A DNA stretch of 15,640 bases from an uncultured Alphaproteobacteria bacterium (GTDB taxonomy: Bacteria > Pseudomonadota > Alphaproteobacteria > CAAHEQ01 > UBA3637): positions 1 through 15,640 of the forward strand of contig CALARE010000050.1 of NCBI GenBank assembly GCA_937888725.1, written 5' to 3'. The notes under the pieces were generated by a model. The model was not told the DNA's origin, did not search any database, and was given only the letters and a program-made list of their open reading frames with translations. Below, piece by piece: positions 6,607 through 15,538 of this stretch; the first letter of the stretch is position 1, and each line of letters starts with the position of its first letter. Both the position numbers and the translations under genes were made by a program.

Positions 6607-8379
6607 CTATGCATTTTCTTTTACAAAACCAACGGTTGCTTTTATCCGACGCACACCTTTACTTGAGCTTTCTTCCTTCATAATATGGAAAGATTTTAAA
6701 ATCCCTGTATGCGTTACATGAGGACCAGCACAAACTTCTTTACTAAAGTCACCCATAGAATAAACCGTAACCTTTTCACCATATTTATTTGCAAAAAGAC
6801 CAATAGCACCTTTTTGCAAAGCTTCATCAAGCGTCATTTCTTCACAAATCACAGGCATATCTTTTTGAATAACCTCATTAACAAGTGCTTCAACTTTTTT
6901 CAAATCTTCAACAGATACCTTTTCAGGGTGCGAAAAGTCAAAACGCAAACGTTCAGCTGTAATGTGAGAGCCACGTTGTTCAACGTGTGTTCCCAAAACA
7001 GTTCTTAGTGCTTGGTGCAATAAATGAGTCGCCGTATGCAGTGCGGTTGTTTCTTCTTTTTTATCGGCTAAACCACAAGGTGCAGATGCACCACGAGAAA
7101 TATCTTGATGGTGTTTAAAGGCTTCATCAAATTCTTTTAAATTTACTTTAAGGCCTTTTTCTTCAGCCATCATAACAGCCATTTCTTTTGGAAAACCAAA
7201 TGTTTGAGCCAAATCAAAGACAACCAAACCACTTAAAACGCCATTTTGAACATTCTTTTCCTCTTGAATAGCTTTTTCAAACATTTGAACACCACGAACA
7301 AGTGTTTTTGAAAAATCTTTTTCTTCCATCTCAAAGGTTGCCAAAATATGCTCTTTATTTTTAGCAAGTTCGGGATAATAAACTTGGAACATTTCAATCA
7401 CTTTTTCAGCAATTGGCAAAGCAAAGCCTTGGGCTAAACCAAGTTTATGCCCCTCACCAAGCATTCTACGAATTAAACGACGCAATTGGTATTGTTGATC
7501 TTTATTCCCTGGGGTAATCCCTTCCGCCATAATAAACGTGGCTGCTCTTGCATGATCAATAATAATACGTTCTTCACTGGTGCGTTCTGAAGGCTTTTCA
7601 ATACCACGGAATTTATCCAATGCCTCAAATAATGGAACGAAAAGTTCTGTATCATAACAGCTGTCAAATCCATTTAATACCGCAACAACACGTTCAAAAC
7701 CCATACCAGTATCAACATTTGGATGTTCTAATTTTTCAAGCTCACCTTTTTCATTTTTATTATATTGCATAAAGACATCATTCCAAATTTCAACCCAAAG
7801 CGGATTTTCAGGGTCAAAAATTTCAGGTGTTGGCTCAGATCCTGTCCAATAAAACATTTCTGTATCTGGACCACAAGGACCCGTTGTGCCAGCAGGACCC
7901 CACCAGTTTGCTTCAAGCTTTGCAATTTTGTTTGGCGAAACCCCCAATGAAAGCCATGTGTTATATGCTTCTTCATCAAAAGGTGCATTTTCATTCCCCG
8001 CAAAAACAGTGAATGCTAATTTGTTTAAATCTAAACCAAGCCACTCTTTACTAGTCAAAAATTCAAAACTATATTTGATTGCATGTTCTTTAAAATAATC
8101 ACCAATTGACCAGTTACCCAGCATTTCAAAAAGTGTTAAATGAACTTTATCACCCACTTCTTCAATATCGCCTGTACGAATACATTTTTGAAAATTCACC
8201 AAACGTTTACCCGCTGGATGGGGTGCTCCCAATAAAAATGGAACCAATGGATGCATACCAGCCATTGTAAAAAGAACAGTTGGATCATTATCAGGAATCA
8301 ATGGTGCACTTTTAATCTCAGCATGATTTTTTGAAACAAAAAAATCAATAAATTTTTTTCTTAACTCAGCAGCTTTCAT
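6607..8379 (-). CDS. alaS: Alanine--tRNA ligase, short form lacking C-Ala
   Basis: AlaRS attaches alanine to tRNA-Ala and hydrolyses mischarged Ser/Gly-tRNA-Ala. The class II catalytic core occupies roughly residues 1-240, with FEMLGNWS (motif 2 region) and GMGFERVV (motif 3). The tRNA-recognition helical region follows. The editing domain has zinc-site residues H448 and H452 in HTATH, plus C550 and H554 in CAGPH. The protein ends at residue 590 just after the editing domain, whereas standard bacterial AlaRS is about 875 residues and carries a C-terminal C-Ala domain. The stop is followed by a hairpin and another gene, so this looks like a natural short form rather than a broken gene. AGGAGA precedes the start. 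Confidence 0.95.
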   Translation of the reverse strand: MKAAELRKKFIDFFVSKNHAEIKSAPLIPDNDPTVLFTMAGMHPLVPFLLGAPHPAGKRLVNFQKCIRTGDIEEVGDKVHLTLFEMLGNWSIGDYFKEHAIKYSFEFLTSKEWLGLDLNKLAFTVFAGNENAPFDEEAYNTWLSLGVSPNKIAKLEANWWGPAGTTGPCGPDTEMFYWTGSEPTPEIFDPENPLWVEIWNDVFMQYNKNEKGELEKLEHPNVDTGMGFERVVAVLNGFDSCYDTELFVPLFEALDKFRGIEKPSERTSEERIIIDHARAATFIMAEGITPGNKDQQYQLRRLIRRMLGEGHKLGLAQGFALPIAEKVIEMFQVYYPELAKNKEHILATFEMEEKDFSKTLVRGVQMFEKAIQEEKNVQNGVLSGLVVFDLAQTFGFPKEMAVMMAEEKGLKVNLKEFDEAFKHHQDISRGASAPCGLADKKEETTALHTATHLLHQALRTVLGTHVEQRGSHITAERLRFDFSHPEKVSVEDLKKVEALVNEVIQKDMPVICEEMTLDEALQKGAIGLFANKYGEKVTVYSMGDFSKEVCAGPHVTHTGILKSFHIMKEESSSKGVRRIKATVGFVKENA

Positions 8380-8407
8380 CTTATTCTCCTTATATTATTA
8401 TCGGTGA

Positions 8408-8436
8408 ATAATACAATTATTTTCACAAAAAGTCAA
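8408..8436 (-). promoter_or_regulatory. Predicted alaS promoter
   Basis: TTGACT (8436-8431) is 17 bases from TATTAT (8413-8408). Both are close to the sigma70 consensus. It lies in the divergent alaS-fabI intergenic region. Confidence 0.65.
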
Positions 8437-8487
8437 TCAAAATAAAACGATAGTCGTCTTTCAAAAAATTTTTACATTCCTCATTTT

Positions 8488-8535
8488 AGTGTCATAAAAG
8501 TGTCATTTGATTTTTTTTAAATTTTCGTATATTTT
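8488..8535 (+). promoter_or_regulatory. Possible fabI promoter with AGTGTCAT direct repeats
   Basis: A weak -35/-10 pair is TTGATT (8507-8512), 17 bases, TATTTT (8530-8535). Just upstream, AGTGTCAT occurs twice (8488-8495 and 8499-8506), 11 bases apart. That is one helical turn and suggests a regulator-binding site. Both parts are tentative. Confidence 0.35.
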
Positions 8536-8588
8536 TATTTAGATTAGTCTATATATTGAATATTGAAACAAAATTGGAAGGAAAAAAT

Positions 8589-9419
8589 ATGACAGGAATT
8601 ATGGCGGGGAAAAAGGGTCTTATCATGGGCGTTGCAAATGACCATTCTATTGCTTGGGGTATTGCAAAGGCTATGGCAGATCAAGGGGCCGAAATCGCAT
8701 TTACATATCAAGGGGAAGCACTTGAAAAACGTGTTCGCCCATTGGCCGAAAGTATTGGTTCTGATATTTTAATCCCTTGTGATGTACTCAATCCAGAATC
8801 AATGGATAATGTTTTTGAAACACTCAAACAAAAATGGGGCAAACTTGATTTTGTGGTACATGCAATTGCCTTTTCTGACAAAAATGAATTAAAAGGTCGT
8901 TATGTTGACACAACACAAGCCAACTTTACAAATTCAATGCTTATTTCATGTTATTCATTCACAGATGTTTGTAAACGAGCATCTGAATTAATGACAGATG
9001 GTGGTGCTTGTTTGACTCTCACCTATTTAGGAGCTGAAAGATATTTGCCAAATTATAATGTAATGGGTGTTGCAAAAGCAGCATTAGAGGCTTCTATCCA
9101 CTTTATTGCTTTCGATCTTGGGCATCAAAACATTCGTGTTAACGCTATTTCTGCAGGACCAATTCGTACATTAGCAGCTGCTGGCATTGGTGATTTTAGA
9201 CAAATTCTTGGTTGGACTGAAAACAACTCTGCTCTTTGCCGTAACGTAACAATTGAAGATGTTGGTGGGACTGGCATGTATCTTTGTTCTGATTTAGCAG
9301 CGGGCGTAACAGGTGAGATTATCCATGTTGATGCTGGGTATAATAAAAACGCAATGATTAACCCTCGCAACGCACAAAAATCTGCTGAATTGCTCGGACA
9401 ATTCAAATTATCAGAATAG
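8589..9419 (+). CDS. fabI: Enoyl-[acyl-carrier-protein] reductase, FabI type
   Basis: FabI performs the last reduction of each fatty-acid elongation cycle, converting trans-2-enoyl-ACP to acyl-ACP with NAD(P)H. From 8589 the protein has 276 residues. An N-terminal Rossmann segment has GVANDHSIAWGIA. The catalytic Tyr/Lys set falls at Y146, Y156 and K163, the same numbers as in E. coli FabI. SAGPIRTLAA near the substrate loop is present. An in-frame ATG at 8556 exists, but the start at 8589 has GGAAGGA at the right distance and gives the usual N-terminus. It is the only plus-strand gene here and diverges from alaS. The FabI target of triclosan-like inhibitors belongs to this family. Confidence 0.96.
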   Translation: MTGIMAGKKGLIMGVANDHSIAWGIAKAMADQGAEIAFTYQGEALEKRVRPLAESIGSDILIPCDVLNPESMDNVFETLKQKWGKLDFVVHAIAFSDKNELKGRYVDTTQANFTNSMLISCYSFTDVCKRASELMTDGGACLTLTYLGAERYLPNYNVMGVAKAALEASIHFIAFDLGHQNIRVNAISAGPIRTLAAAGIGDFRQILGWTENNSALCRNVTIEDVGGTGMYLCSDLAAGVTGEIIHVDAGYNKNAMINPRNAQKSAELLGQFKLSE

Positions 9420-9442
9420 TAAAGAAATTAATTTAGTTTTAT

Positions 9443-9480
9443 TAAGAAACGCCCTTTTAACAGAGCGTTTCTTATTTTTT
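9443..9480 (+). terminator. Intrinsic terminator after fabI
   Basis: TAAGAAACGC (9443-9452) pairs with GCGTTTCTTA (9465-9474), followed by six T. It is 23 bases after the fabI stop and faces the convergent end of the cysteine-rich operon. Confidence 0.88.
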
Positions 9481-9511
9481 AACACAACAACCCCCATATT
9501 CAAGCAACTTG

Positions 9512-10348
9512 TTATTGCACAATCACAACATCAGGTATTGAATTAAAATCGTCTGAAATACCATCTTTGGGTTGACAAACTGTATCACCTTTTTTTCTAA
9601 CGCCAAATGTTGTGCAACAAATCCAGCTACCATTCGCTCCTTCAACGACCATACCGCCTGCTGCTAAACAACACAATTTATTATTAGAAAGACTCATATC
9701 TCTCCTTGGGTTACAAGATTTGACTTTAGATGGCATACCTTGAGAAGAAGGAGATTGTTTTTCTTCAACACATGTTGGGTCATAAGGAACCCCTGCCCCA
9801 CATTCACGAGATGATCCTTTTGCACAACAAACTGTTTCTTTTGTACTTGGGTTTTCAACAAAAGCACAAAATTTTTCTGTCTGAACATAATGCGTATTAT
9901 TAGGGTCTCGCCCTATTTCAGTCACACCATATGAAACACAGCAAGATGGAGTTAAATCCCCTTTATAATTTCTGTATGTCCCCACCTTACAACACTTGTT
10001 CTCATCTGTATCTGAAGAAACAAGAGACACCCATTCATTGCCATTACGTTCATTTGTTCCATCTAAACCGCCACAACATGTTTCTGTAACAGTGGTTGTT
10101 CCTGCTTGAAATGGCAAATCTTTAACACAGCACATACTTTCTTCTTTTAATATGCCATCTTCTGTAAATGATGAAACAAACTCATATTTATCATTTAATT
10201 CACAACATTCTTCATATTTAAGATCTTCGGCTGTGTCATAGCAACAAGCTTTACAATTTTCACAATCATCTGTATCTGCCCAAGATGGCACAGAAACAAA
10301 ACAAAGCAAAGTAGAAATGCCTATTAAATTAAAAAAACATTTTTTCAT
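9512..10348 (-). CDS. Secreted cysteine-doublet repeat protein
   Basis: I do not recognise a named family. The protein has 278 residues. Residues 1-24 are a Sec signal peptide (MKK, hydrophobic core, cleavage after PSWA). The mature part has nine CC doublets spaced roughly 12-45 residues apart (for example KACCYD, EECCEL, SMCCVK, ETCCGG, WICCTT). A disulfide-rich extracytoplasmic protein is therefore likely. No lipobox is evident, because the cysteine at residue 16 follows LL. It lies 29 bases downstream of the 902-residue prepilin-like gene and shares its CC-doublet style, so the two probably act together at the surface. AAGGAGA precedes the start. Confidence 0.8.
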   Translation of the reverse strand: MKKCFFNLIGISTLLCFVSVPSWADTDDCENCKACCYDTAEDLKYEECCELNDKYEFVSSFTEDGILKEESMCCVKDLPFQAGTTTVTETCCGGLDGTNERNGNEWVSLVSSDTDENKCCKVGTYRNYKGDLTPSCCVSYGVTEIGRDPNNTHYVQTEKFCAFVENPSTKETVCCAKGSSRECGAGVPYDPTCVEEKQSPSSQGMPSKVKSCNPRRDMSLSNNKLCCLAAGGMVVEGANGSWICCTTFGVRKKGDTVCQPKDGISDDFNSIPDVVIVQ

Positions 10349-10377
10349 TTCATCTCTCCTTTACTAACCATTTCTAA

Positions 10378-13086
10378 TCACCTAACATCAAATCCAGCAT
10401 AACAGTCACCAACAATTCTACCATCTAATTCCTTTGCAGATTTTGTAAACCCAAGGAACGGCCCTTTTGTTGCAACGTCTTTTGGACAATCAGGACAACA
10501 TTTTTCAGTTATATAAACTGAACCTGTTTTTGGATTCCACGCATATGGAGCAAAACACTTTGTCCCTTGATTTTTAATACAGCATGTTTCATCATCAACT
10601 TCACTACATTTTTGAGGGTCTCCACATGAATTATCAGGTGTACATGGAACACATTTCCCTGTCGCATCATCCCAATGGTGATATGGAATTAATTTACAGC
10701 AAAGCGGACTATTCATATTATTTGGATTATTGTAACCATTTGTTGCATCACAACATCCCAAATTATCCGCACAGTGAATATCTTGCCCATTTACTGTTGG
10801 ATGACAACACGTTGCATTAACATCTACCGTTTTCATCGTGCAAATACCATCTGCTTTATCATATTCCGTAACAGTCAAAGTCTTTTTATCAGCCCAACGA
10901 CCTGGTTCATCTCCAGGATAAAATGCTAAATCAACTTCGCAACAAGCTGGATGCATAAATTTTGACGCATCACTTGCTGAACCAGTAGAATCTAGAGAAC
11001 CTGTCAACGCTTGACAACACATGTCAGCCCTACCCTGTCCAGCGACATTTACAAAAATGTCTCCTTTATATTTACCCTGTGGATTATTCTGATATGCTTG
11101 ATATGCTTTTTGGATTTCACCACCATCACAACATTCTGTTCTACAAGGGTCATTTATACTGGCGACACCTCGAACAAATACAGTACCAGTCTTTTGTGGT
11201 GTTGTTCTATTTTGTTCGCTCATTGCTTCACAACACAGTTGCGAAACACGACTTGTCCCAGCAACATATGGCTTCATTTGTATATAGCCATCTTTCTTTT
11301 GTTGCTCACAACAATCGGTGTTAACCTGACCATAAATATCCCTTGGCGGTTCAACATATTCTATTTCACATCTACTTCCAACAGCGTAAGCATTTGAACT
11401 CACACCACCACCTGTTCCTGTGCCACCACCTGTCGTACCACCAGCAGCATCACAACAACAAACTCCATCTGAAATCAAATAAGCTGTTGAAACTTTACCA
11501 CATTCACCTTGGCAACAAGCGTCCGATGTACAAGGAATATTTACTCTATTTGAACAAGTCACATCACCAGTATCTGAGGTAATGCTACCACCTCCACCAG
11601 TATTAGGTGTAACACATTGATATTTTACTCCATAAAATTCTTGATAAACTGGGGGATTCGGTTTAGGTAGAGGAGAAATCTTTACCTTACTCCATGTATT
11701 TGGCACGCTACATGACATTGGATTGCTATTATTGAACTGCAAAACTGTTGGACTTGTAGCACAACAAAGAGCACCCCCTTTTGTTCTTGGTGACGTTTTA
11801 GGATTCGATGACTTTGGTGGAATTATTGAACTTCTATTCCCTGGTTTTAAAACCCAACGACCGCCAGCTTGCATTTCACAGCATTGTTTTGCCTCAGTTT
11901 GATCAGGGACTGTTTGCGAGCTAGGACCTTGTGGACAATCCCCTTTGCATGTACCTAACAACTTGTTGATATCTCCTTTAAACCAAGGGGTTCCTTTTAT
12001 ACAACAATTTTGTTCGTCATCAATTGGTGGTGTCACACAATTTGGATTGGGGTTACCCTCAATATCATTCCCAGTACAAGTGCCGTCAGGTTTAAGCTCA
12101 CAACAAACACCATCAATCCAACTACCATTTGTTTCTGTTTCACAACATTGTTGGGTTGGTGTGTTTGTAAAATCATACTGTGTACCAGGTGTACATTGAA
12201 GTGGTGGAGGTGAATCTTCAGTTTTTCCCCAATAAAGAACCAATGTTTGTAAAGGTTGTTCATCCACACGAGCATGATAGGCTAAACAACGAACAGAGGG
12301 CATCCCATTTGCTCCACTACACTCACCATTATCACCCACACTTGTAATTTTTGACCCTTCTTTATTCAATGTTTTAAAATCCTTAATAAAGGTATAAACA
12401 GGAGGCATTCCTGAATGTTTGGGGTCAATTATTTCACACAACTTTTTCACATTATCGTGATTTTTAATATCTTCATTGGTATATTTATCTTCTGTAACAA
12501 GGGGGAAGTCGTGATAATGCGGATCTATTGGAGCACCTGCATCATCTCTTAAAGCAGGATAGACATAATCATAACCCAACTCTCGCTTTGTTACAATCAT
12601 TTCACACAATTCATATGAAAGGCCAGTAACACGCACGGACCATGCATTTTTTGTTTCAGCCCTTGTCCAAACAGGAGCGTACACCTTTGATGTAAAGGAC
12701 TCGTATTCCCTGCGTTCATTATAAAAACGCATTGCATCTGCCGCGTCATTTGGTTCTTCAATACCCGCTTCCTCTGCCGTTATATTACTGCGATAATTCA
12801 CTTTCGAAACAACCTCACGCACAGGAACAACATAAGCAACCGTAGAAACCGTTTCAACACCAATAAGTTCCGTCATAGGGCCATAGTGTTCCAAAATCGG
12901 CCATGTACGTCCTCCGCCAACTGTAACGCTCACTTCATCATATGTTTCGGCAATACGATACCGACGCATCGCATATTGATAACCCGTAATTCCAGATACA
13001 GCTAAAATCCCAACGATTGATAATACGCCAAGTACTTCAACCATACTTCTACCAGATTGAGATTTTATAAATCGTTTTTTCTGCAT
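10378..13086 (-). CDS. Type IV prepilin-like protein with cysteine-doublet repeats
   Basis: The 902-residue protein starts with a short basic leader ending at G12. Then comes RSMVEVLGVLSIVGILAVSG, a hydrophobic helix with glutamate at +5, as required for prepilin peptidase processing and methylation. Residues up to about 290 are a pilin-like globular part with few cysteines. From about 297 to the end there are 17 CC doublets (one a CCC) in loosely repeated units, with a Gly/Thr-rich linker around the middle (TGGGTGTGGG). Similar GRSMVE proteins are, to my knowledge, frequent in uncultured gut alphaproteobacteria, and their function is not established. I infer a secreted, disulfide-bonded pilus-tip or adhesin-like protein. 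No pilus assembly genes are in the window. AGGGGA precedes the start. Confidence 0.82.
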   Translation of the reverse strand: MQKKRFIKSQSGRSMVEVLGVLSIVGILAVSGITGYQYAMRRYRIAETYDEVSVTVGGGRTWPILEHYGPMTELIGVETVSTVAYVVPVREVVSKVNYRSNITAEEAGIEEPNDAADAMRFYNERREYESFTSKVYAPVWTRAETKNAWSVRVTGLSYELCEMIVTKRELGYDYVYPALRDDAGAPIDPHYHDFPLVTEDKYTNEDIKNHDNVKKLCEIIDPKHSGMPPVYTFIKDFKTLNKEGSKITSVGDNGECSGANGMPSVRCLAYHARVDEQPLQTLVLYWGKTEDSPPPLQCTPGTQYDFTNTPTQQCCETETNGSWIDGVCCELKPDGTCTGNDIEGNPNPNCVTPPIDDEQNCCIKGTPWFKGDINKLLGTCKGDCPQGPSSQTVPDQTEAKQCCEMQAGGRWVLKPGNRSSIIPPKSSNPKTSPRTKGGALCCATSPTVLQFNNSNPMSCSVPNTWSKVKISPLPKPNPPVYQEFYGVKYQCVTPNTGGGGSITSDTGDVTCSNRVNIPCTSDACCQGECGKVSTAYLISDGVCCCDAAGGTTGGGTGTGGGVSSNAYAVGSRCEIEYVEPPRDIYGQVNTDCCEQQKKDGYIQMKPYVAGTSRVSQLCCEAMSEQNRTTPQKTGTVFVRGVASINDPCRTECCDGGEIQKAYQAYQNNPQGKYKGDIFVNVAGQGRADMCCQALTGSLDSTGSASDASKFMHPACCEVDLAFYPGDEPGRWADKKTLTVTEYDKADGICTMKTVDVNATCCHPTVNGQDIHCADNLGCCDATNGYNNPNNMNSPLCCKLIPYHHWDDATGKCVPCTPDNSCGDPQKCSEVDDETCCIKNQGTKCFAPYAWNPKTGSVYITEKCCPDCPKDVATKGPFLGFTKSAKELDGRIVGDCYAGFDVR

Positions 13087-13143
13087 TACAGTCCCCTTTT
13101 TTTACAGATACACCAAAATATGGCGTAAATACCCCTTACTTTT

Positions 13144-13172
13144 AGGATACCAAATTTTCAAAAAAACGTCAA
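13144..13172 (-). promoter_or_regulatory. Predicted promoter of the cysteine-doublet operon
   Basis: TTGACG (13172-13167) is 17 bases from TATCCT (13149-13144). It is located between the hairpin at 13198-13237 and the prepilin-like gene. Confidence 0.6.
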
Positions 13173-13197
13173 TATTTTTTTTATTTTTCCTATTTAT

Positions 13198-13237
13198 AGA
13201 AATAACACTCTCAAAAAAAATTGAGAGTGTTATTTCT
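13198..13237. terminator. Perfect 17-bp hairpin after the nitroreductase gene
   Basis: The arms 13198-13214 and 13221-13237 are perfect reverse complements (core ACACTCTC / GAGAGTGT) around a six-base A loop. It starts 4 bases past the nitroreductase stop. No long U tract follows on the minus strand, so the stem's own AT end must serve, or the structure acts as a 3' stabiliser. Confidence 0.7.
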
Positions 13238-13241
13238 ATTA

Positions 13242-13745
13242 TCACCAACGATTTATATGAACTTTTAGTTCATCATACCGCTCAGGAATCGGTTTTGTTT
13301 CAATTGGTTTTCCAATTGCAATCAAACCAATTAAATCGACATGTGGTGGTATTTGCAATAAATCAGCAAATTCCTCATGTCGTTCGGGATAAACCCCACA
13401 ATAACATGTACCATAGCCCATCGCATGTGCTGCCAACATTATATTTTGTGACGCAAGAGATACATCAATAACACCCATACCAGAGTGCTCTTTTTCTTTA
13501 TCTACACAAATAGCTATCATTGCTCCTGCAGATGTTGCAAAAGAAGCATATTTGTGTGTTTTCTCAATTTTATCCAACATAATTTGATCGGTTATAATTA
13601 AAAATTCCCACGGCATTTTACGCATCGCTGATGGAGCATACATTCCCGCCTCAATAATCTTTTTCAAATCTTCAAACGGCACAACGAAACCATCCTCATA
13701 TTGCCGAATTGACCGACGCGTCTTAATCGCTTCAAAAAGTTCCAT
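13242..13745 (-). CDS. Nitroreductase family protein
   Basis: This belongs to the FMN-dependent nitroreductase superfamily, whose members use NAD(P)H to reduce nitroaromatics, quinones or other electron acceptors. The physiological substrate is not predictable from sequence. The protein has 167 residues, at the short end for the family. The N-terminal FMN-phosphate motif RRSIRQY (residues 10-16) is present. APSAMRKMPWEF follows, corresponding to the usual APS..N.QPW segment with Asn/Gln replaced. A central SLASQNIMLAAHAMGYGTCYCG segment and a C-terminal IAIGKP are typical. It sits 15 bases after rlmN in the same direction, with AAAGGGG upstream, so it is likely the last gene of that operon. 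Confidence 0.9.
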   Translation of the reverse strand: MELFEAIKTRRSIRQYEDGFVVPFEDLKKIIEAGMYAPSAMRKMPWEFLIITDQIMLDKIEKTHKYASFATSAGAMIAICVDKEKEHSGMGVIDVSLASQNIMLAAHAMGYGTCYCGVYPERHEEFADLLQIPPHVDLIGLIAIGKPIETKPIPERYDELKVHINRW

Positions 13746-13760
13746 ATTTTTCCCCTTTCT

Positions 13761-14816
13761 TTATTGTTTACCCTTTAATGATTTAAGTTGCCCGCAAGCA
13801 GCCATAATATCTTCTCCTCGTGAACGTCTAATCGGTGAGGCAAAATAATTGCTTTCCAACACCTTTGCAAATTTATGCATTTGATTCATGCTTGATGGTT
13901 CAAAAGGAGCCCCTTCCCAATAATGGAATGGGATTAGGTTAAATTTTACCTCTAATCCATCCACTAATTTCATTAATTTTTCAGCATGCTCAATTGAGTC
14001 ATTTACATCTTTTAATAAAACATACTCCATTGTAATAAATTGCCGTCTTTCACTCAAGCGTTGATATTCTTTACAAGCATCAATCAAGACTTCAAGTGGA
14101 AACTTTTTATTCACAGGCATAATTTGATTTCTAAGCTCATTCGTTGGTGCATGCAAACTCACTGCTAATTTAACCCCTAAATCAGCAAGTTCAGGAATAT
14201 GATTTGCTACACCTGATGTTGAAACCGTAATTTTACGTTTTGAAATACCAATACCATCACCATTCATCAAAATTTTTAATGCCGTTTTTAAATTTTCAAA
14301 ATTACAAAGCGGTTCTCCCATCCCCATCACAACAATATTTGAAAGCATCCTCGTTTCATCTGTTGGAGTTGGCCATTCACCATAGCTATCCCTTGCTGAC
14401 ATAAACTGACCAACAATTTCACCAGCGGTTAAATTACGCATCATCCTTTGTGTGCCAGTATGACAAAATTTACATCCTTGTGCACAACCAACCTGTGTTG
14501 AAAGACAAACCGCCCCTCGATCAGCTTCAGGGATATAGACGCATTCCACCTGTTTTTCATCTTGAAATTCCATTAACCACTTACGCGTTCCATCTTTTGA
14601 TGTTTGCTCTGTCACAATTTTTGGATGTTGGGCAGTGTACAATTCATCTAATCTTGCTTGAAATGTTTTTGCAAGCGTTGTCATTTTAAAAAAATCTGTT
14701 TCACCCTTATTATACAGCCAGTGCCACAACTGTTTTGCACGAAAAGGTTTTTCACCTAAAGAAATAAGTTCTTCCTGCAACGCCTCAAACGATAACCCTA
14801 TTAATTCTTTTTTCAT
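13761..14816 (-). CDS. rlmN: 23S rRNA (A2503)/tRNA (A37) C2-methyltransferase RlmN
   Basis: RlmN is a radical-SAM enzyme that methylates C2 of A2503 in 23S rRNA and of A37 in some tRNAs, aiding decoding accuracy. The protein has 351 residues, the normal length. The 4Fe-4S cluster cysteines are C111, C115 and C118 in CAQGCKFCHTG. GMGEPL follows in the SAM-binding region. The C-terminal catalytic cysteine is C341 in AACGQL. The HTGTQRMMRNLT stretch resembles alphaproteobacterial RlmN. The start codon overlaps the stop of the upstream ialB-like gene by four bases (ATGA), so translation is probably coupled. Confidence 0.96.
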   Translation of the reverse strand: MKKELIGLSFEALQEELISLGEKPFRAKQLWHWLYNKGETDFFKMTTLAKTFQARLDELYTAQHPKIVTEQTSKDGTRKWLMEFQDEKQVECVYIPEADRGAVCLSTQVGCAQGCKFCHTGTQRMMRNLTAGEIVGQFMSARDSYGEWPTPTDETRMLSNIVVMGMGEPLCNFENLKTALKILMNGDGIGISKRKITVSTSGVANHIPELADLGVKLAVSLHAPTNELRNQIMPVNKKFPLEVLIDACKEYQRLSERRQFITMEYVLLKDVNDSIEHAEKLMKLVDGLEVKFNLIPFHYWEGAPFEPSSMNQMHKFAKVLESNYFASPIRRSRGEDIMAACGQLKSLKGKQ

Positions 14817-15364
14817 TTAGTATCCTCATTTTTATCATCCATATTTTCTTTCACAACATCTTTTTTAATTGCATCTGGACGACATTTTTCATTCAATAAT
14901 TCATACGCTTTTGAAAAGCCCTTTAAAGAATATGTTTCTCTAAGTACGGTTCCTTTTTTGGATTTACCCTTCGTTCTAGCGACATTCCCTTTAATCATTT
15001 CTTGTATAAAGCGTTTTTCTTCTTTTTCATCTTTAATAAATGCGGCATCATCACTTGTTTTCATTTCAAGCGGTCTATGATTATCAATTTCAATCGTTGG
15101 ACGTGACGTCTTGTGATACGGAACACCAAACATAACAGCTAATACATCATAACTATTTTCATTGGGACGATGGGTTACACTCAAAAAATTACCCTCACGC
15201 TCAACATTTGTATGCTGAGGAGCAGTCACCATAAAACAAACCGTTCCCGATCCCTCTTTAGTCGTGTATACACGCCATTCACCAAAAAAGCCCTCAGGAG
15301 TCATCCTAGCATTAGCACTCCAAGCGAACAAAAAAGAAGTCATCATTATTGCTAAAAATCGCAT
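14813..15364 (-). CDS. Invasion-associated locus B (IalB)-like secreted protein
   Basis: The 183-residue protein has a signal peptide (residues 1-19, cleavage after SANA). The mature part follows the IalB family pattern: GEWRVYTT, then VCFMVTAPQ, LSVTHRP, and near the end KGTVLRETYSLKGFSKAYELLNEKC. C43 and C161 are candidates for a disulfide. IalB was named in Bartonella for a role in host-cell invasion, but homologues are widespread in free-living alphaproteobacteria and their periplasmic role is unclear. The C-terminal 20 residues are charged and lysine/aspartate-rich. The frame is open up to an ATG at 15517. I prefer 15364 because it gives a proper signal peptide and has AAGGA about 8 bases upstream. 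Confidence 0.75.
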   Translation of the reverse strand: MRFLAIMMTSFLFAWSANARMTPEGFFGEWRVYTTKEGSGTVCFMVTAPQHTNVEREGNFLSVTHRPNENSYDVLAVMFGVPYHKTSRPTIEIDNHRPLEMKTSDDAAFIKDEKEEKRFIQEMIKGNVARTKGKSKKGTVLRETYSLKGFSKAYELLNEKCRPDAIKKDVVKENMDDKNEDTK

Positions 15365-15538
15365 TCCATTTTTCCTTTTTACTTTTAAACCGCCATTCAC
15401 TTTAACAAATTTTTCTTTAAAAGACAAGATATAAAAAAAATAGTATTTTTCTAAAATTAAATACTGTCTATTTATAGTAACAAATTCTTTGTAATAAAAA
15501 AATGCAAGCTTCATCAACTCTCGTTTCGCTCGAACCTC

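Noticed and set aside
7473..8098. Small frames on both strands inside alaS
   Set aside because: They are shadows of the alaS reading frame without ribosome sites.
10584..12213. Several plus-strand open frames of 67-128 codons opposite the prepilin-like gene
   Set aside because: They are antisense shadows of a Cys/Gly-rich gene. They lack ribosome sites, have biased low-complexity composition (His/Leu/Tyr-rich) and contain no recognisable domains.
15365..15517. A 51-codon upstream extension of the ialB-like gene
   Set aside because: It would bury the signal peptide inside the protein and has AT-rich, non-family composition. A GAGAG before the ATG at 15514 is not enough to prefer it.
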